64,000 nucleotides of DNA from Caballeronia sp. SBC1 (GTDB lineage Bacteria; Pseudomonadota; Gammaproteobacteria; Burkholderiales; Burkholderiaceae), in contig NZ_CP049157.1 in NCBI RefSeq assembly GCF_011493005.1, forward strand, positions 868,001-932,000, in the 5' to 3' direction. The position numbers and the translations under genes are program-made. Under the pieces are notes generated by a model that had not been told where the DNA came from, made no database searches, and was given only the letters and a program-made list of their open reading frames with translations. This document shows, in pieces, positions 26,567 to 35,271 of the stretch (the stretch's first letter is position 1; the number at the start of each line of letters is the position of its first letter).

Positions 26567-27508
26567 ATGCTCATCAGACACTCTCTTGTTATCGCGGTGC
26601 TGATTTTTCTGGGCGTTACGCAAGCGCGTGCGGACGCCGGGTTTTACGTCGATCCCGACTCTAGTCCTGCGTTGTGGGTGCGAGCGCATCAAGCGGACCC
26701 GCGTGCGCCACGCATTGCAGAGTCGATTGCCAACGTACCCATGGCGCGCTGGTTCGGCAACTGGAGCGGCGACGTGCACAGGGCGGTCAAGCGCTTTGTC
26801 GACAAGGCGAACACCACCCACCGCGAACCCATCCTGGTCGCCTACAACATCCCTCATCGCGACTGCGGAGGGGCATCGGCGGGCGGCGTGGACGACGCCT
26901 CCGCTTATCGCGTCTGGATAGATTCGTTCTCGCGCGGCCTGGGCAACCGCCGTGCGATTGTCATTCTCGAGCCGGATTCAACCGCGCAACTAGACTGCTT
27001 CAAGACCGATGCCGAACGCGACGAGCGGCTCGGCCTGCTGCGTTATGCGGTCTCGCGTTTTCGCCTCAACGCACCGGCCACGGACGTCTATCTCGACGGC
27101 GGAAACGCACATTGGATTCCTGCAGCAACCATGGCGGCTCGGCTCAACGCTGCTGGTTTGAGCGAGGCGAAAGGCTTCGCATTGAACGTATCCAATTTCT
27201 ACACGACCGAGGAATCGGCGGCTTACGCTAACTCCGTGAATGCCGCCTTGGCGGCGCAATTCGGCTATAGCAAGCCATTCGTTGTCGATACAAGTCGTAA
27301 CGGCCGGGGTTCGGATGGCCAGTGGTGCAATCCTCCCGGCAGGATGATCGGTGAACACACGAGCGGCACGAGTGGCGCCTCGGGCGCCATGCTGCCGGTA
27401 TGGATCAAGGTCCCGGGAAATTCCGACGGCCCTTGCGGGTCCGCGCCCACATCGCCAGCCGGCGCGTTCAGCCCGGAGCTGGCGATGCGGCTCATCAACG
27501 GCGACTAA
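26567..27508 (+). CDS. Secreted glycoside hydrolase family 6 (endoglucanase/cellobiohydrolase)
   Basis: 313 residues. A signal peptide (MLIRHSLVIAVLIFLGVTQ, cleavage near ARA-DAG) sends it to the periplasm or outside. GH6 markers follow: YVDPDSSPALWV, YNIPHRDCGGASAGG (containing the putative catalytic acid), VILEPDS, VYLDGGNAHW, GFALNVSNF and DTSRNGRG. No carbohydrate-binding module is attached. It cleaves beta-1,4-glucans with inversion. There are no other cellulase or cellulose-synthesis genes nearby, so it stands alone. Confidence 0.9.
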   Translation: MLIRHSLVIAVLIFLGVTQARADAGFYVDPDSSPALWVRAHQADPRAPRIAESIANVPMARWFGNWSGDVHRAVKRFVDKANTTHREPILVAYNIPHRDCGGASAGGVDDASAYRVWIDSFSRGLGNRRAIVILEPDSTAQLDCFKTDAERDERLGLLRYAVSRFRLNAPATDVYLDGGNAHWIPAATMAARLNAAGLSEAKGFALNVSNFYTTEESAAYANSVNAALAAQFGYSKPFVVDTSRNGRGSDGQWCNPPGRMIGEHTSGTSGASGAMLPVWIKVPGNSDGPCGSAPTSPAGAFSPELAMRLINGD

Positions 27509-27729
27509 GGGCGAGGGCGTGCCGGTTCCCTGTCCGCTAGCCGTTATTCGAAGACCAGGGACGCGTCAACGTCGGATTCCACCTGTCGAGCACCCGCTTG
27601 CCAGCACTGCTTGCGGGAAAGTGCTGAAAGAATCACCAAGACGCCGTAGCACGGCCCCGGTTTGCATCGTTTATAGTCGCTTCGATTGCAGCTTACAAAG
27701 CTCATCAAGAGCGCATCCAGGCGTAAGCC

Positions 27730-28195
27730 ATGTCCAACCGCGAAACCCGCATCCTTCTAGTCGACGACGACGCCGCGCTGCGCGACTTGCTGAAGGCATT
27801 TTTCGATGAACGCGGCGTCTCGGTCACGTTTCGCGAAGACGTACGCGACCTGAATCAGGTGGTGTTGCGCGAACGCGCTCTTCGTACTCGACCTGAAGGC
27901 GGGCGACGACTTCCGCCTGCCTGCCGTGGAACTGGACCGGATACTCTCAAACCTCGTGGAAAACGCGTTCACGTACGGTGCGCCGCCGCTTTGCATTGCG
28001 ACGTCACGCCATGACGGGCGTGACCGCCTGAGTGTGCGCGATCATGGCAAGGGCATGCCCGAAGCCCATTTCGCGCGTGCGCTAAGGCCCTTCGTACGAA
28101 TCGATCCCGCTCGCGGCGGCGACCTGTCCATGCACAATGCGGACGGCAGCGGCCTCGTCGTCGTGCTCGACTTCCCCTTGCGCGCACGCGCATGA
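27730..28195 (+). pseudogene. Collapsed two-component system: receiver start joined to histidine-kinase end
   Basis: The first ~50 codons encode an OmpR-type receiver (RETRILLVDDDAALRDLLKAF with the acidic pocket). Receiver homology then shifts to the +1 frame as ALFVLDL, where D would be the phospho-acceptor. Immediately after, the same frame becomes the ATP-binding domain of an EnvZ-type kinase: AVELDRILSNLVENAF (N box), VRDHGKGMPE (G1), ALRPFVRIDPARGGD (F box), then SMHNADGSG. The GxGLGL G2 lid that should follow the F box is missing. So there is a frameshift, a large deletion removing the receiver end, DNA-binding domain and most of the kinase, and a second small deletion. It cannot signal. 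Confidence 0.8.
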
Positions 28196-28244
28196 CACCG
28201 CTGCGGCGTGGGTTATGCCGTTGTCCATGCGCATCACGTAAGAC

Positions 28245-28955
28245 TCACGACTGCTCACCCGTTTTATCGAGCGTGATGCCCAGTTCGGCTGCCATCTGTT
28301 CGACCATCGTCCGCAGGCGGACCAGCTCCTCGCCGAGGCGCTTGTGATCGGCTTTAAGAATCTCGAACTCGGTGTACGAAACGGAATCGTCTACAGCGCC
28401 GCTGGCCGACGCTTCGCTCACACTCACGCTCACCTCGCCGCATAACAAATGCGCCCAGCGGCTTTCGCGCTCGCCCGGCGTGCGCGGCAGCTTCACGACA
28501 CGCGGCGGCTCGTTGGCGGCGAGTTCATCGAGGAACGCCTCAACCGACGAGATATCAGCGAAGCCATGCAGGCGTGCAGCATTCAGGCGTAGCTCGGCTG
28601 CAGTCTGAGGCCCGCGCAGCATGAGCGTGGTGAGCAACGCGGCGGCTTGGCTCGGGATGCCCAATACGCGGTTCATGTTGTGCTCGAAGCGCGGCACGCG
28701 GCTGCTGCTGCCTTCGAATACCAGGCTCAGGCGCTTCAGGTCGTCGACTGTCGTGAGGACATCGGCGTCGGTGACGTTCATCACCGGGGAGCGGGCGGTC
28801 TTCTGGTTGCAACCGGATGTCAGCGCATTGACCGACAGCGGATAAGCATCAGGAACCGTGTGCTGTTTTTCGACGAGTACGGCCAGCACGCGCGCCTCGA
28901 GCGGCGTCAGGGTGCGCATGGGCGGGCGTGAGGGAGCAGCGGGAGTGGAGTTCAT
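28245..28955 (-). CDS. YceH/DUF480 family protein
   Basis: 236 residues. The tandem winged-helix DUF480 core starts LTPLEARVLAVLVEKQHTVPD and continues with YPLSVNALTSGCNQKTARSP and LMLRGPQTAAELRLNA, all highly conserved. A C-terminal coiled-coil-like segment (KRLGEELVRLRTMVEQ) follows a Ser/Ala linker. The start at MNSTPAAPS precedes the domain; the longer frame is unlikely. Function is not established; a regulatory or DNA-binding role is inferred from the fold. Confidence 0.9.
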   Translation of the reverse strand: MNSTPAAPSRPPMRTLTPLEARVLAVLVEKQHTVPDAYPLSVNALTSGCNQKTARSPVMNVTDADVLTTVDDLKRLSLVFEGSSSRVPRFEHNMNRVLGIPSQAAALLTTLMLRGPQTAAELRLNAARLHGFADISSVEAFLDELAANEPPRVVKLPRTPGERESRWAHLLCGEVSVSVSEASASGAVDDSVSYTEFEILKADHKRLGEELVRLRTMVEQMAAELGITLDKTGEQS

Positions 28956-29099
28956 GCTTGACGTCGCTGGGTGCAGATACGGGTATTCGGACCGGGCGTT
29001 AAGCCGGGCGGAGGATGTCTGTAGGCGCTTAACCAGCCCTTTGAAGAGCACTATGATATCCGCCCTGCCCTGTCCCGAGAATACGCGGTGATGACGCAG

Positions 29100-29513
29100 T
29101 TACTTTCGATCGAGCGAATACTTCCCTGCCCCGGTCACGCACAACAGCAGCAGGCCGCCCATGATGCTGATGTTCTTGTAGAAGTTGATCATGTTGGCCA
29201 TATGCGCGTCGCCGGTCATGGTCCAGAAGCGGTGTCCTATGAGCGCCGTGCCCAGCGTGTACAACGCGAAGAGAAGCGCGAGCGGCCGGGTGTAGAAGCC
29301 GATCACAATGGCAATGCCGACAAAAAACTCCATGACGATCGCGATGATGGCGGAGAGCGTGGGGAACGGTGCGCCTTCGGTGGCCATGTAACCGACCGTG
29401 CCCGAAAACCCTGTCAACTTGCTCCAACCGAAGATCACGAAGAGGATCATGAGCAGCACGCGCGCGATCAGAATCAATTCGTCTTTACGTTGCTCGAACA
29501 GGGTGTATCGCAT
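29100..29513 (-). CDS. DoxX family membrane protein
   Basis: 137 residues with four membrane helices: ILIARVLLMILFVIFGWSK, AIIAIVMEFFVGIAIVIGF, LALLFALYTLGTALIGHRFW and ISIMGGLLLLCV. The RxxLxxxF-GxxK pattern in TM1 is typical of DoxX/YphA. Members take part in thiol or quinone redox at the cytoplasmic membrane. GGAA eight bases upstream of the ATG. No partner gene is adjacent. Confidence 0.88.
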   Translation of the reverse strand: MRYTLFEQRKDELILIARVLLMILFVIFGWSKLTGFSGTVGYMATEGAPFPTLSAIIAIVMEFFVGIAIVIGFYTRPLALLFALYTLGTALIGHRFWTMTGDAHMANMINFYKNISIMGGLLLLCVTGAGKYSLDRK

Positions 29514-29748
29514 GATGGCGTTCCTTTGGAAAGAGCACGACCGTACACGGGATTGGGGCGCTCAACGGGCGCCAGTCGAACAGTAGCATCGCTATGTCGC
29601 AGTCAGCAAACGGCAGGATTGTTTCGATAAGGCAGCGAAGCAGCGGCAAGCACAATGATTGCGGAATGCGAAAAGCCAGGCGGCTCAAGGCGACCTGGCG
29701 TTACTGCTTAGTTACCGCGTACTCTGCAGCCGGCAACAAGCCAACGGC

Positions 29749-30840
29749 CTAGCTCACCGCCCGCGTTGCTGCAGACCACGTGGAAATCTCAGGCGGTTTC
29801 GACAGCATTTGACCTAACCTTGCCATGTCGCCGCGCTCCGTTCGCCATGCGATGTATGTCTTGAACGCCGCTTCATTTTCCCACTCTTCGACAAACAGAA
29901 TAGCGTTGACGGTCTCGACATTGTGGAATGCGCGAACCGACCGTACGCCCGGAGCAGACGATGTCTCGCGCATCAACTCAGGTAGTCCGCCGATAAAATC
30001 CGCCGCATGGTCATCCTTCACTTTCATCAGCAACGTGACCGTGATTGCGTCACCGCTGGCACGCTCGAGCTTATCGACAAATTCGCGGATGATCCCCGCA
30101 ACGCCCACCGGCGATTCAAGCGGTGACAAGTGACCGGTACCGGGCAACACGCGCATGACCGCATGGGGAATGCGAGTGAGCAATTCCGCTTCGAGGATCG
30201 CGGTCCCGTCGATACGATCAAGCTCCCCGGCAATCACAATGGTCGGTACATCGATCGCGGCGACGTCGAGCGTAATGTCTTCCTGACTAGTGGACCGGGG
30301 CCAAGCCAACTTCGCTTGAGGCGCGCCACGAAGGCTATCTTCAATCACCTGTTCCCGGTGCTTCGGGCTCAGCGGCTTGGCGGTCAGCATCTGGTCTATC
30401 GCCATGCCGACCGACTCCCGCGAGAGGTAAGCGCCTTCCATTGACGCGCGCACCTCAGCCGGCAACGCCAGCGGCACGGGTGGAGACGGCGCAACCAGCA
30501 CAAGCCCGGCGAGCCCTTGCGGGCGACGCGACGCGAGCAACTGCGCAATCTTGCCGCCCATCGAATGGCCGACCAATATGAACCGCTGCAAATTCATTGC
30601 GGCAATCATGTGCTGCGCGTCGTCCGCGAAGTCGGCGAGTGCATATCCGGCAGACGGCGCGTCCGAGTCGCCCCAACCCCGAAGATCGGGTGCGATGGTC
30701 CTGTATTCAGCCGGAAGCGCGGCAATCACGTCATCCCACGTGCGCGACGAGCCTCCCCAGTAATGCAGGAAAACAACCGGTAGCGTGCCGTTGCCCTGAT
30801 CCTTGACGTGAATCTGTATACCGTTCGATGCTATTTTCAT
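29749..30840 (-). CDS. Alpha/beta hydrolase fused to an antibiotic-biosynthesis-monooxygenase (ABM) domain
   Basis: 363 residues. Residues 1-255 are an alpha/beta hydrolase: FLHYWGGSSRTW (oxyanion), VGHSMGGKIAQ (nucleophilic Ser), IAGELDRID (Asp) and LPGTGHLSPLE (His). Residues about 265-350 are a ferredoxin-like ABM domain: VTLLMKVKDDHAADF, PGVRSVRAF and ILFVEEWENEAAFKTYI. The frame is continuous, so the fusion is real unless there is a sequencing error. ABM proteins act as cofactor-free oxygenases or simple binding folds, so the pair may open and hydrolyse one substrate. A LysR gene is divergent 129 bp away. Confidence 0.88.
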   Translation of the reverse strand: MKIASNGIQIHVKDQGNGTLPVVFLHYWGGSSRTWDDVIAALPAEYRTIAPDLRGWGDSDAPSAGYALADFADDAQHMIAAMNLQRFILVGHSMGGKIAQLLASRRPQGLAGLVLVAPSPPVPLALPAEVRASMEGAYLSRESVGMAIDQMLTAKPLSPKHREQVIEDSLRGAPQAKLAWPRSTSQEDITLDVAAIDVPTIVIAGELDRIDGTAILEAELLTRIPHAVMRVLPGTGHLSPLESPVGVAGIIREFVDKLERASGDAITVTLLMKVKDDHAADFIGGLPELMRETSSAPGVRSVRAFHNVETVNAILFVEEWENEAAFKTYIAWRTERGDMARLGQMLSKPPEISTWSAATRAVS

Positions 30841-30969
30841 CGCCCTTCTCCTTGATATCGGCGGTTTGACCGCTGTCGGCCAAACTCACAAGGCCATGTT
30901 AGATTAGCGAATAAGAGGCGATAATCCCTGCTTTGTTATCAGCATCCAATCATCTGGCTATCGAATAAA

Positions 30970-31875
30970 ATGGACCGCTTTGCATGCATCGCCGTGTTTG
31001 CGGCCGCCATTGACGAAGGCAGTCTCGTGGCCGCCGGCAAGCGTTTTGGCTTGTCCGCTTCCATGGCGGGCAAATACGTCAGCGCGCTCGAAGCCGAGTT
31101 GAACGTGCGCCTGCTTCATCGCAGCACGCGCAGCTTGAGCCTGACGGACGCGGGGCGCACGTACTACGTCCGGTGCCAGCGTATTCTCGAAGAGTTCGAC
31201 GATGCCAACCGGGAAGCGAGCGACGCGCACAGCACAGTGCGCGGCACCTTGCGGGTCGCCGCGCCGGTCACGTTCGGGAGCCTGCATATGGGCGAGGTCG
31301 TCACGCGCTATCTTGACGATCATCCTCATGTCAGCATTGAAGTCTCGCTCGACGATCGTTATGTCGACCTGCAAAGCGCGGGCATCGACGTCGCTATTCG
31401 CATTGGCAAACTGCCCGACTCTGATCTCGTCGCCCGGCGTCTTGCACCCTGCCGCATGGCAATCTGCGCGTCGCCGGCATACCTAAGCCGCGAAGGCATG
31501 CCTAAAGATCCCGAAGACCTCCGGCGTGCACCTCGTCTGGCGTTCAATGAAGCGGTATCGGTTCCTGAGTGGACACTGACGGATAAAAAGAATCGCGACC
31601 ATGTGATCGACGGACCGCTTCGGATGCAGGCCAATAACATGCAGATGCTGCTCTCGGCGGTGCTCGCGGGCGTTGGGATTGCGTATGGTCCGACCTTCGT
31701 TTTTGGGCAGGATATCAAGGCTGGAAAGTTGATCAAGTTGCTGCCCGACTATAGAACCGCCGAGCTGACCATCAACGCGGTTTATCCGATTGCGCGCTAT
31801 GTGCCGTCGAAGGTTCGTCAGTTCATCGATTACCTTGCCGACGCTTATCGCGATGAACCTCCGTGGGATCGCTGA
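30970..31875 (+). CDS. LysR family transcriptional regulator (CrgA/AaeR-like)
   Basis: 301 residues: MDRFACIAVFAAAIDEGSLV and AAGKRFGLSASMAGKYVSALE form the helix-turn-helix. RGTLRVAAPVTFGSLHMGEVV opens the effector domain, the usual wording of the large proteobacterial LysR group near CrgA. Divergent from the hydrolase-ABM fusion, its probable target. The intergenic space holds a short GCGGT-TTG-ACCGC palindrome. Confidence 0.9.
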   Translation: MDRFACIAVFAAAIDEGSLVAAGKRFGLSASMAGKYVSALEAELNVRLLHRSTRSLSLTDAGRTYYVRCQRILEEFDDANREASDAHSTVRGTLRVAAPVTFGSLHMGEVVTRYLDDHPHVSIEVSLDDRYVDLQSAGIDVAIRIGKLPDSDLVARRLAPCRMAICASPAYLSREGMPKDPEDLRRAPRLAFNEAVSVPEWTLTDKKNRDHVIDGPLRMQANNMQMLLSAVLAGVGIAYGPTFVFGQDIKAGKLIKLLPDYRTAELTINAVYPIARYVPSKVRQFIDYLADAYRDEPPWDR

Positions 31876-32157
31876 CGCTTGCATAATGACGCCCCATGCG
31901 CGATAGCTGCGTGATGACCGATGTAAAGTTCAAGCGCAGAGGTCGCTTCAAAAGTATGCGAAGCTACGGCTGGCACTGACGGCATTGGCATCATCCGCAG
32001 GGGCAACTTGACCAACAAGCCGTTACGCTTATCCGATGTCAGAAATGGCGGCAGCCGTCCCTTCGCGGAAGAAAGAACAACAACGCTGGAGCAACCACTC
32101 ATGCTCTTGCGATTTTTTTGCGGTTGCGTGAACACGTATCTGCTCTTGAGAGAATTT

Positions 32158-32787
32158 ATGGACAATCCAACCCGCTCGGAACGCTCCCGTGCAGCGGCCA
32201 TCCAGGCGGCGCTCACCATCATCTCCCGCGATGGCCCTGGCCAGCTCACGTTCGACGCCATTTCGCGCGAAAGTGGTATCAGCAAGGGCGGTCTGATGCA
32301 TCAGTTCCAGACAAAAGGAAACGTGCTGAAAGCGCTCCTCGAGTACCGCACAGAGTATTTCGAGAGCTTCTCCCGAGACTACCTGGCGAAGATCGATCCG
32401 GAAGAACCCAACCCCACGCTGTTGACGCAGATCGCGACAACCCGCGAATCCATGACCCAGCAGAACCCGGTCGGCCATGCCATTCTGGCGGCTCTCGTGG
32501 AAGATCCCGCGCTAATGACCTCCGTTCGCGAAGCAGATGCAAAAAGGATCAAACGCATCAAGGCCGAAGCGGCCGACCCGGAGCTGGCCTTGTTGCGTTT
32601 GGAAGCAGCAAGAGGTCTCGCGTTGAGCGCCTTGCTCGGACTCTGTCCACTCTCCGACAAGGAGCGAGCCCGTTTGTTCGATCGCCTGCTGGACGAGCGT
32701 CAGTGGACATCTTCTTCTGAAGCCCCCAAAAAACCGCGCTCCGTGCGGGCTTCACGCAGCGCCAACCCCAGCGATCAAAACGCCTGA
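32158..32787 (+). CDS. TetR family transcriptional regulator
   Basis: 209 residues. RSERSRAAAIQAALTIISRD, then FDAISRESGISKGGLMHQF, form a TetR helix-turn-helix; the KGGLMHQFQTK pattern places it in the TetR_C_37 subgroup. The C-terminal 25 residues are basic and Ser-rich. The ATG is preceded by GAGAG; the upstream 50 codons of open frame look non-coding. No divergent partner exists; the next gene downstream is a lipoprotein with a TetR-style operator. Confidence 0.88.
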   Translation: MDNPTRSERSRAAAIQAALTIISRDGPGQLTFDAISRESGISKGGLMHQFQTKGNVLKALLEYRTEYFESFSRDYLAKIDPEEPNPTLLTQIATTRESMTQQNPVGHAILAALVEDPALMTSVREADAKRIKRIKAEAADPELALLRLEAARGLALSALLGLCPLSDKERARLFDRLLDERQWTSSSEAPKKPRSVRASRSANPSDQNA

Positions 32788-33032
32788 TCACGGCTTATCC
32801 GCCGGGTGACAAGCCCGGTGGATATTGCCCGGTTCCGGAAAACATTCCGGATAGTCCGTCGATCTCCAACAAGCCCGCCCTGGCCTTTCTCGCAATGAGA
32901 AACGCCGCGTGACCAGGCAGAGGATTGCCACCGTCCATCCCAAGGTATCCACAAACGAGCTGCGCGAAGCGACTGCCCCATTTGCGTGCGCCCGTAACGA
33001 AAATGTCATGCTGGTGAAGCCCGATACATTCA

Positions 33033-33068
33033 GCGGTTTACTTTGCAAACAAACCGCCTGGTCGGTTT
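33033..33068. promoter_or_regulatory. Array of three CGGTTT half-sites, TetR-type operator candidate
   Basis: GCGGTTT (33033-33039), AAACCGC (33051-33057) and CGGTTT (33063-33068) alternate in orientation. The last two form AAACCG-CCTGGT-CGGTTT, an 18-bp palindrome like operators of TetR-controlled efflux and envelope genes in this group. It overlaps the -35 box of the lipoprotein promoter. Confidence 0.55.
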
Positions 33069-33094
33069 ACATTAATTTTATCCGGTGTTAGGCT
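33066..33094 (+). promoter_or_regulatory. Putative sigma-70 promoter of the DUF3313 lipoprotein gene
   Basis: -35 TTTACA (33066-33071), 17-bp spacer, -10 TAGGCT (33089-33094). The -35 is good, the -10 weak. Leader of about 70 bases to the ATG. Confidence 0.45.
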
Positions 33095-33169
33095 AGCGCC
33101 ACACATGAGCTGTCATGTCTGAACCTTGTCCTTGAAACGACGTGCGCCGCAACCGAACCGGAGATATAA

Positions 33170-33832
33170 ATGATCAAATCGATCAATTCGCGGCACTTGT
33201 TGCTCGCTGCTATTTGTGCAACTTTAGTGGGCTGCGCTAGCGTGCAGCCTGTCGCGTACTCTGGAATTGAATCGTCATCCTATCTAAAACCTGATCCACA
33301 GGATAAGACAGGCCGGGTGCCGTATCGCTACTCAACTCAGGTGGATTGGCAGCAGTACCGGAGATTCATCATCGATCCGGTCGTGGTTTATCGAGGCGCA
33401 GACAACCAGTTTGGCGACATGAAGGATGCAGACAAAGCGTCCCTCGCCAGCTATATGCAGACGAAGTTCGCGGAAAAACTGCAGACCCGTTTCGAGTTGG
33501 CGAATGCTCCAGGGCCAAACACGCTACGTGTCAAGCTTACGCTGACAGGCGCGGCGACAACCACACCGGTTATTGGCACTCTCTCGCGGTTCGACATTGC
33601 AGGCGGCATTTACAACGGAGTGCAAACCGCTCGCGGCAAGGAAGGCGCGCTCACCGGCTCTGTGATCTACGCCGTCGAGATCTATGACGCCTCGACCAAT
33701 CGCCTTCTCAGCGCTTACGTGTCAAAACAGTATCCGAACCCGTACAACATTGGCGCGAGCGTCGGGTCGCTGAACGCGTCGAAGACCGGGATCGAGAAGG
33801 GAGCCGACGCGCTGGTTGCGCAACTTAAATGA
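33170..33832 (+). CDS. DUF3313 family lipoprotein
   Basis: 220 residues. A lipoprotein signal peptide ends in LVGC-AS (Cys at about residue 23), so it should be lipidated and sent to the outer membrane (Ala-Ser after Cys favours export past the inner membrane). The body fits DUF3313: YRYSTQVDWQQYRRFIIDPV, LRVKLTLTGAATTTP and KEGALTGSVIYAVEIYDA. Function unknown, probably envelope maintenance. Its promoter is covered by a TetR-like operator, pointing to stress-inducible expression. Confidence 0.87.
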   Translation: MIKSINSRHLLLAAICATLVGCASVQPVAYSGIESSSYLKPDPQDKTGRVPYRYSTQVDWQQYRRFIIDPVVVYRGADNQFGDMKDADKASLASYMQTKFAEKLQTRFELANAPGPNTLRVKLTLTGAATTTPVIGTLSRFDIAGGIYNGVQTARGKEGALTGSVIYAVEIYDASTNRLLSAYVSKQYPNPYNIGASVGSLNASKTGIEKGADALVAQLK

Positions 33833-33993
33833 ACCCGGATAGCGGACAAACGGAGCGCGTTTAAGCATCGTATGCCCAGCAACTTCTCGAAGGCGGTCAG
33901 CAACGCCGCTTCTCGTTAAGTTAGCCGATCTCTGCGGCGATCACACCAACACAGCCGCGCTAGTCGGATAAAAGGGTATGCGCCCGCCAGCGG

Positions 33994-35271
33994 ATGTCGA
34001 AGATGAATGAAGCCAACTTAATCGCGTGTCACGAATGTGATCTGCTCCAGTGGGAGACGGCGCTAGCGGACGGGGGCACTGCTAGCTGCCAACGATGCGG
34101 CGCCACCCTCTACCGCAGCCTGCCTGCCACATTCGATCGCGCACTGGCGCTCACCGTGGCTGCAGCCATCCTGTTCGCGGTCGCGAACTGTTTTCCGGTC
34201 ATCGGGCTTTGGGTCAACGGAACGCTTATCGAAACCACGTTGTTCGGCGCGGCTTCATCGCTCTATGCAGATGGCATGTGGCCCATAGCAGGCCTTGTCT
34301 TTGTAACTACCATCCTGATGCCGTCCCTGAATATAGCAGCGGTGATTTATCTGCTCCTGCCCTTGCGTATGGGCGGTTTCCCCCGGAAGCCCGAGATCGT
34401 TCTTCGTTTGCTGCGACACGTCGCGCCCTGGGGAATGATCGAAGTACTTATGCTTGGCCTGCTGGTAGCGCTCGTCAAACTCCAGCACATCGCAACCGTT
34501 GTCCCTGGTGTCGCGATCTGGGCATTCGGCGCGGTGATGGTGCTGCTCGCGGCAGCAGCCGTGACGTTTAATCCACGGGCGATATGGGCGCGGCTCGGCA
34601 ATGTGCAGCACGACGGCGATGTGTCACAAGCGGCCAACGCAAACTCCACGGCGGCTACCGCCGCGCGCGCCGGCTTCTTCATTTGTCACGACTGCGGCTT
34701 GCTCTCGAAGCCGCCTGCGCACGCGCACAGCGCAAGTTGCCCGCGCTGTGACGCAGCGCTGCATCTGCGCAAGCCAGACAGTCTCAAGCGCACCTGGGCT
34801 TTCATCGTGGCGGCCATGATCCTGTATATACCCGCGATTCTCTTGCCGGTCATGGTCACCAGTACTTTATTCGGCGCGCAATCCGACACCATCCTGAGTG
34901 GCGTTGTCTATCTCTGGACCACGGGATCGTGGTTGCTTGCCGCTATCGTTTTCATTGCGAGTGTCATGGTGCCCATGCTCAAGATCTTGTCATTAACCTA
35001 TCTCGCGTGGAGCACGCAGTTGTGCTCGCCCCTGATCCCGCGTCAACGAACCCGCATTTACCGGACGGTTGAGTTTGTCGGCCGCTGGTCGATGCTCGAT
35101 ATCTACGTCATCACCATCCTGGTGGCCCTTGTGCAATTTGGTTCGGTTGCAACCATTGAAGCAGGTCCCGGCGCCATCGCATTTGGCGCCGTCATCGTGC
35201 TGACCATGTTCGCTGCGTTGTCATTCGACCCGCGGCTTATATGGGACGCAGTGGAGCTGGAGAATGAATAA
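33994..35271 (+). CDS. pqiA: Paraquat-inducible protein A (PqiA), tandem membrane domains
   Basis: 425 residues with two repeated PqiA units, each a zinc-ribbon-like CxxC start (CHECDLLQW...CQRCG and CHDCGLLSK...CPRCD) followed by four membrane helices. With PqiB and PqiC it forms a lipid-trafficking bridge between inner and outer membranes. Overlaps pqiB by 8 bp. A second in-frame ATG three codons downstream is an alternative start. Confidence 0.93.
   Translation: MSKMNEANLIACHECDLLQWETALADGGTASCQRCGATLYRSLPATFDRALALTVAAAILFAVANCFPVIGLWVNGTLIETTLFGAASSLYADGMWPIAGLVFVTTILMPSLNIAAVIYLLLPLRMGGFPRKPEIVLRLLRHVAPWGMIEVLMLGLLVALVKLQHIATVVPGVAIWAFGAVMVLLAAAAVTFNPRAIWARLGNVQHDGDVSQAANANSTAATAARAGFFICHDCGLLSKPPAHAHSASCPRCDAALHLRKPDSLKRTWAFIVAAMILYIPAILLPVMVTSTLFGAQSDTILSGVVYLWTTGSWLLAAIVFIASVMVPMLKILSLTYLAWSTQLCSPLIPRQRTRIYRTVEFVGRWSMLDIYVITILVALVQFGSVATIEAGPGAIAFGAVIVLTMFAALSFDPRLIWDAVELENE

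Larger units (their letters stand above)
32788..33169. other. Intergenic region with operator and promoter of the lipoprotein gene
   Basis: About 380 bp. The proximal 240 bp hold nothing I can identify. The distal part has three CGGTTT half-sites and a promoter-like element, listed separately. Confidence 0.6.
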
